From contig VXBP01003488.1 in the NCBI GenBank assembly GCA_013400115.1, forward strand, positions 124,001-188,000: DNA of 64,000 nucleotides. Reading direction: 5' to 3'. Below, in pieces: positions 58,564 to 64,000 of the stretch (within the stretch, counting starts at the first letter, position 1; every line of letters begins with the position of its first letter). This DNA comes from Rhinopomastus cyanomelas (taxonomy: Eukaryota > Chordata > Aves > Bucerotiformes > Rhinopomastidae). Position numbers and translations under genes: made by a program. A model generated the notes under the pieces. It did no database searches, was not told the DNA's origin, and saw only the letters and a program-made list of their open reading frames with translations.

Positions 58564-59958
58564 CATTTCAGGGAGCGAGCTGAGCATTCTGATTTCACCC
58601 TAGGGTGGTGGGAAGCCTTGTGGTCTTCATCAAGACCAGAGCACTGACCCACTGATGCCCACCCAAAAGGGCTGGACCTCTTAGAGCAGGTACAGAGGAA
58701 GCCACGAGGATGATGAGAGGGCTAGAGCACCTCTCCTCTGGGGACAGGCTGAGGGAGTTGGGGCTGTTCAGCCTGGAGAAGAGCAGTCTCCAATAGGACC
58801 TTACAGCAGCTTCCAGTGCCTGAAGGGGCTGTAGGAAAGCTAGAGAGGGACATTTTATGATGAATCTAGTGATAGGACAAGGGGGATGGGTTCAAGCTAA
58901 GAGAGAGGAGATTTAGATGAGATCTTAGAAAATTCTTTATGGAGAGGGTGCAGATGCCCTGGAACAGGTTGCCCAGGAAGGTTGTGGCGGCTCCATCCTG
59001 GGAAGTGTTCAAGGCCAGGCTGGATGGGGACCCTGGTCTGGTAAGAGGTGTCACTGCTCCTGGCAGGGGGCTGGCACTAGGTGATCTCTGAGGTCCTTTC
59101 CAGCCCAGACTGTTCAATGATTCTGCACAAAAGCACCCTGCGAGAGCTTTGCGTGCCTCTGCCCTGGTCCTGATGCCAGCCAGGCCTGCGGTGTTTCATT
59201 GATCGCTGGGAACCAGTGCCTGACACGCTGTGTAGTGCGGACGGCAGGGACGGGCTCTGTGACGCCAAGGCTGGTTTGGAGCTGGAATCTGTGTGGCAGG
59301 ACAGGAGCTGCTTTTTCCTTTTGGCCTTGTGGAGCTGTGTTTGGGGTTTTTTTGCTGCTCTTGAGTATCACTTTTGGGCTTCCAAAGGGATGATTCTAAA
59401 TAGCAGTGAAGAAATGGAGCTTCAGATGCAAAAGTGCTCTTTGAACAAAGCTTGTCTTTCCTTTCATCATAGCTACAGGATATGCTTGGGTAGAGATGCC
59501 GCTGTGTCGGAAATGTTCTTTTCCTGCTCTGAAGCCACACTCGAGAAGAAAGCAGGAGAAGATGATGTGTGGGAGTATAATTAGTACATTTAGCAAGATA
59601 ATTCTGGAGAGAGGAAAAAATAGGCCAGATGAATACAGTTGTGCTGTCAGGGCAACTTGTTAGGAAACGGTTCCCTGTTTGAAACGATTTGCCAACCTGA
59701 AATTTCAAATTAATGAAATAAATCTGCAAATCTGTGTGAAATATCAGGGCTTGAGGGTGCCCCATTACGAGGGAAACTGCTGTAAGTAATGGACTCAGCT
59801 GAACGGATGCAAAGTGGAGTTTGAATCACTTGGTGATTTAGGAGATGGTGAAAGTCTCGTCCATCAGGGACTGGAGCTGAGAGAGGCAAGAAAAGCTTTT
59901 CCTTACAACCAGTCTGCATCTCTGAGTTTGGTCCATGTTAAACCTTTTAATTTCTCCA
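58564..59958 (+). repeat. Copy of 55914-57308 (probably spurious)
   Basis: Offset exactly 2650 throughout, with no difference seen by eye. It includes the sense CR1 again (58660-59126) and 832 bases of non-repeat intron. From 59959 it continues into unique sequence, so it looks like the true left end of the next contig. Confidence 0.93.
58660..59126 (+). mobile_element. CR1 LINE, assembly copy of 56010-56476
   Basis: A third appearance of the same sense CR1, complete to CTGTTCAATGATTCTGC. Confidence 0.9.
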
Positions 59959-61409
59959 GGATTTGTCCCAGGGATATTTGGGCTTTAGAAAATTTTCTTT
60001 TAAAATAAAACACAGTGAGATTTCAGCAGAGAATTAGCCTCGTGTTTCATGCTCCTGCCACCAGACACCCTTCTGACCCAGCACATACATTCCAGAGCGA
60101 TGCAGAACGGTGCCGTTTGTCCTGTGGGGTTTTTTCCACCCTCTCATCTGATTTGCTGAACTGCACAAACATAATAAATTAACAGGAGACAGACATCAAG
60201 GAGACACTAGAAGTGAGGTGGGTTCAGAAGGAAAAACAGAGTGAAAAAGTCTGTCCCTAACAGTGTCAGAAGAAATTATCAGATGAGATGGTGGTTTGGA
60301 AACTGGATGAGTTTGGCCGTGACTGCGTGTGAGGGGCAGCAGTTTCATCAGCAGGAGTCTGGCTGCCTTTGCCTGGGAGGCAGCCTTGAATTCCATCTCG
60401 GAAAAACATATAGAGATTCCCAGGTTTCCTCGGAACAATGGCACGTCCTCTGCCAGGAAAAGCATCAGCCTTTCCACTGACTTCAAACTCCTGGCGAGGG
60501 AAACTCTGGCAGTGCTCTGGCCATCTCTGCTCTGTCTGTGCACTGGGTTTGGGCAGGAACCTGCTGGAGTTCAGGACTGTCCATGGGGCTGCTCCACTGC
60601 AGTCTGCCCCGTCACATCCTCTCGTGCTGGGGAGCTCCTGTCTCTGTGACCTCTTCATTCTGCCTGGATGCTGCCGGTCACATGGCCTCACAGATGGACG
60701 CAGTGTGCCGTGACGCGAAAGTGGTGGGGCTGCTGAGGGCAGCAGACTTGTAATGATTTTGTTGTTAGGAAGTATCACAGTTTCTCTGACTCCATGGAGA
60801 TCGGCCGCGCTCACTTTCTGCGCTCACCTGCTTGGATTGGCCACGAAAGGCATTTTTCCCGTGGTGAGAGCGTGCGTTTCCCCTGCTCTGTGCACAGGCA
60901 GGTGCAGTCTGTCTGTTGCTTCACTGCGGCTTTCTTGGCACTAACACTCCTCGTGCACCGTGCACGTGCAGATCAGGACAGGACTCTGTGTTCAGGAGCA
61001 CCTCAGCTGCTGCCCCTGCTGCTTGGGATCAAGGTCAGCCATGTTCCTGTCCACATCCTGCTGTGAGATGACAGAATGTGTCGATAAGAGTTTGGGAGAT
61101 GCTTTGTGGGATATTGAAATCAGCTCCCAGTGGCCATAAGAATTATTGTGCCGGTTGTTGCTGCTCTGTAGGATGGTCTTCCCTGCATGTGTCCAGGTCA
61201 GACCAGCTCCACAACTCTGATGTGACATGGTTTCTTGTTTGATTAATGTACTAAAGCTCAGTTTGACCTGTTTTTAGCTGCAGTTATGATGTTAAGCTTT
61301 ACAGGACAGCCCTATACAAAGTGACTCTGTCACTGGAAGCAAGAAAAGGTGATGGTATTGGTTATCAAACCCTTGGGATAGCTCTGTCAGAGCGCCAGTC
61401 ACCTTCACA

Positions 61410-61620
61410 AAATGCCAGTGGCATCGTGGCTTGGATCAGCAATAGTGTGGCCAGTAGGACTAGGGATGTCATTCTCACCCTGGACNTGAAGGACAGTCTG
61501 GCTTTGGCCCTTGGTGCCCTGGTGTGGCCGATGTTAGGTGTGGATGACGTTAGGTCCTGGTCTGGTCTGGATGAGCTCAGAGGGCTTTTTCAGCCTCAAT
61601 CATTCCATGATTCTGTAATT
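61410..61620 (+). mobile_element. CR1 LINE with a gap inside
   Basis: Left part: GCCAGTGGCATCGTGGCTTG, GATGTCATTCTCACCCTGGA from the end of the coding region. After the N at 61486: TGAAGGACAGTCTGGCTTTG through CAATCATTCCATGATTCTGT, the 3' end. The few hundred bases normally between these parts are absent. Confidence 0.92.
61486..61486. other. Single N inside a CR1
   Basis: The base is N. It joins two parts of one CR1 that are not adjacent in other copies in this window (compare 53018-54022), so an internal stretch was probably lost in assembly. Confidence 0.9.
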
Positions 61621-62589
61621 CTCTTTCTGTGCTGCTCTGGACCAGCATAGCTAGGCTATGTGTCTGCAGCTGAGATCTGTGTGTTTGAGGATTCATGAAG
61701 CAGAGGTTGAAATGAACAAATTGCAAATCAAATCTGTGCTTCCCAGGCCTTTCACGGATCATTCTGTCTTCAGGGGAGCTGTGGGATAGAGTTAGCAGTG
61801 CTCGGCAGACAAGGCAACTAAAGCCAGAGCTGTCTAGATGCAGCCCCGTGTACCTTGCCAAGCCCAGCCAGCTCTGGGAAGGATCTAACACTTTAATGTG
61901 GGTGCTTTACCTTGAAACCGTGTTTGAGGTCCCCTTACATGCTAGAAAAGGCTGTGACTGTGGTTTAAAGCACAGAAATGATTATGTGAATCCTTGAAGT
62001 TGCTTTCATTATTTTCCTGCCTCTCATCACTCTGACAGTGAAATGGGGCCACTTTAAAGTGAAGCCCTCTCCACACTCTCTGCCCCCTTGCTCCTTTTGG
62101 ATCTCTGCACAGGGAACAAGCCAGGTCCCAAGAGCCTTCCAGGCAGGTTCACAGTAGCCTTGAAACCGTGGAGCTCCAGGGAAATGACTGAGTCTTTCAA
62201 ATGCCTCCTGCTGTGCTCAAGGCTCCAAGCTGCCAGGGCTGGATGTGAGGACTATTCTTGGAGGGAAAGCAGAAGGGATCTTCCAAAGCCCCTCTGGAGA
62301 GAGGAGATGAGAGCACTTGGTATGTTCATATTCTCCCCTGTCCTGTAAGATAAACACAAATGCACAGCATTGAACCCAGTGGAACCCCTGAGCTTTCAAG
62401 AGGGATTTCTGACCAGGCTGAACCATCTCTTCCTCACCCTTCTGCTCACTTGGGTGCTTTTTATCTCTACAAGAAGACTATGCAATAAATTACCCTCTGC
62501 AGGAGACTCCTGTAATCGCTGTCTTTATCTGCTGGCTTACTGGAGATGAGCTGCTTTTTCTCAGCCAGTGGGAAGCTGAGCATTTTTAG

Positions 62590-62872
62590 CTAGTCTTGCC
62601 TGTGTGCGTGGCTGATGCAGTCTTGCCTAGCAAGAACTTCTCCCTCGGCAAAGTCCTGTTTGAGCAGGTACGTGACTTCATTTTGTCTTCCAAGATACGC
62701 AGCTGAAACTGTTCCTGGTGGTCCTGTGAGATCCTCATCGCTGTTTCTGCTGGCCTCCTACTCTAGGAAGTCTTCACTGCTACTCTGTTCCAGTTCCCCA
62801 TCGTTTGGCAGGTCATTGCGCTGGGAACTGCTCTTAGTAGTCAGCTGCACGAAGCGACGTAGCGTGAATTTG
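62590..62872 (-). pseudogene. Unidentified exon-like open frame with one in-frame stop
   Basis: On the minus strand a pyrimidine-rich acceptor (TTTCTTCTCTACAG) precedes 62872. The frame then reads KFTLRRFVQLTTKSSSQRND, an acidic serine-rich stretch ending SSSEDFLE, a TAG at 62758-62760, and continues open for 55 more codons including LGRQNEVTYLLKQDFAEGEV to a TAG at 62590-62592. The composition (Asp/Glu/Ser-rich, many G/C third positions) is more protein-like than other frames here. I do not recognise the family. It could be the last exon of a small gene ending at the first stop, a decayed retrocopy, or chance. The + strand of the same stretch also has a good donor, CAG|GTACGT at 62669, so the orientation is not certain. 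Confidence 0.25.
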
Positions 62873-64000
62873 CTGTAGAGAAGAAATTGCCTGCTGCAGG
62901 GTTTGATCTGCTCATCAGTTCTTTGTGGGTGTGAGCAGGGTGGAGTGTGCTGAGCGTGTGTGTGCCAGTAATAAATGAACCCAGCAGAACCTAGTCCATC
63001 ACGTTTATGAGGTTCAGGGGGCTTGACAGCCCTTGTAAACATGAAGAATTACAGTTTCAGAATGTGTAGCATCTAGAGATGTGAATTTGCTGTTTCATGC
63101 TGGTATTTATGTGGTATTTCAGCACTCTCCAGTGCTGCACACTGAAACTGTTATGGGGTGCCCAGGGGACCCTGCTGTCTTTGCTCTGTCCTTTAAGAAG
63201 AGGAAACTCAATTTCCCAATTTGGAGTCACACAGTTCTGCTTGTGAGTTGTGAAGGTCAAGAGAGACCTTGGCTTTGTGTTCTCCAGATCAGGAAATCCA
63301 GCCTGAGTGCCCCTGTGCCTTCCAGGGTGTTTACAGGGGATGCTGTGGAGGAGAAGCTTTAACCATCACAACATCCATGAATTCAGGAAGAGCGTGTGTG
63401 TCTGATAACAACGAAGCTGATGCTGCATGGGGAGGAGGGGGTACAAGAAGTGAATATTTATCTTCGCAGGTGTTTTGCTGCCGGGGCAGTTGAGTTGCAG
63501 GGTTGTGTAAGCAGTCACTGAGGTAGTTGTACAGCGTTGCTCTGCAGTGACACAGTCACATCCATGTGGGGCACTACGATGGATTTAAAATGTCACTTCC
63601 TATACAATGAGTTTGACTGAATGGAGACATTCACAAGCTTCAAAGTAGAAAGTACTGACGTAGGTGGAAAGTCAAGGAATAGTAGTAGGTTAGTCCTCAG
63701 GTGGGTGTGCTCTGTCCAATGAAAAGTTACCTGTAATTTAGTTGTCCTCACACTCACAGATGATTCACTTGCTGTTTCTGGAGAGGTTATGTATGGGCTT
63801 GGCTTGACCCAAGTCCTCACTGGTGGAAAATGTAAAGGGAAAGGTGATGCAATCTTTGTCATTGGTTGGCCTGGACCTTTTCCTACTCCACATTGTGTTG
63901 CCCAGAGTTGGGCCTTGACTCTGTTGAGAGATGTTGTTCAAAAAGAGCTGCCATGAAGAAGGAGGAAATTTTGCCTGCATAACCAGCATGACGGAGGTGA

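Larger units (their letters stand above)
26883..64000 (+). other. ARHGAP32: ARHGAP32 intron, first 37 kb (continues beyond the window)
   Basis: No further ARHGAP32 exon was found. The first 3.1 kb (26883-30039) has no CR1; neither does 46704-51326, which contains a CpG-rich block. Other unique stretches (30367-32144, 34063-35329, 35458-36496, 37051-38541, 39646-40855, 40991-42172, 42343-43088, 43806-44429, 45258-46047, 51808-52605, 54023-54901, 56477-57308 with its copy 59127-59958, 59959-61409, 61621-64000) show no recognisable gene except the unidentified exon-like frame at 62590-62872. That the region is intron rests on the absence of any other gene plus the open donor at 26883. Confidence 0.75.

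Noticed and set aside
55123..59958. Genuine tandem triplication of a 1.3-2.2 kb unit
   Set aside because: Copy boundaries coincide with single N and the copies are staggered like contig overlaps rather than having a common unit.
60266..60814. Minus-strand frame of 182 codons
   Set aside because: GC-rich chance frame without homology that I can name and without splice sites.
1..64000. tRNA, rRNA, CRISPR, bacterial operon features
   Set aside because: None fits: this is vertebrate intron sequence, and I saw no cloverleaf with A/B boxes and no regular spacer array.

Overview
This is a vertebrate nuclear window, almost certainly from a bird. It is crowded with CR1 LINE fragments, recognised by 3' ends of the type ...ATTCTGTGATTCTGTG (reverse strand CACAGAATCACAGAAT). 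I count about 50 fragments covering roughly a quarter of the window. That is well above the density known for chicken and most songbirds and would fit a CR1-rich lineage such as woodpeckers, but the species call is inference.

The only gene I can support is ARHGAP32 (RICS / p250GAP / PX-RICS, a Rho GTPase-activating protein), on the + strand. Three consecutive coding exons near its N-terminus are present: 4536-4644, 25225-25316 and 26798-26882. Their phases join exactly and their translation follows the human protein just upstream of the PX domain. The start codon exon lies left of the window. The next exon (PX domain) was not found, so the last intron is at least 37.1 kb long. Within the 1.5 kb intron between the second and third exons, a 42-nt segment (26409-26450) has an acceptor and a donor and reads through in frame. 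It is a candidate cassette microexon adding YINPGLMGCDAFHR.

The rest is intron. 1-4535: upstream intron with four CR1 pieces. 4645-25224: a 20.6 kb intron with many CR1 copies of both orientations. 25317-26797: a CR1-free intron with a 23-T tract and a segment rich in possible regulatory motifs. 26883-64000: the start of a very large intron. It holds a CpG-rich block ending in a strong splice donor near 48632 (possible alternative first exon), an old direct duplication (33455-34062 and 38542-39225), nested CR1 insertions, and near its right end an unidentified exon-like open frame on the minus strand (62590-62872).

Four single N bases (45258, 57309, 58563, 61486) all touch CR1 sequence. Around two of them the assembly repeats itself: 57310-58562 copies 55123-56379 and 58564-59958 copies 55914-57308. 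This looks like overlapping contigs that were not merged, so about 2.65 kb is probably spurious. Apart from ARHGAP32 exons I see no credible protein gene, no tRNA or rRNA and no retroviral LTR. The many open frames are chance or CR1-derived.
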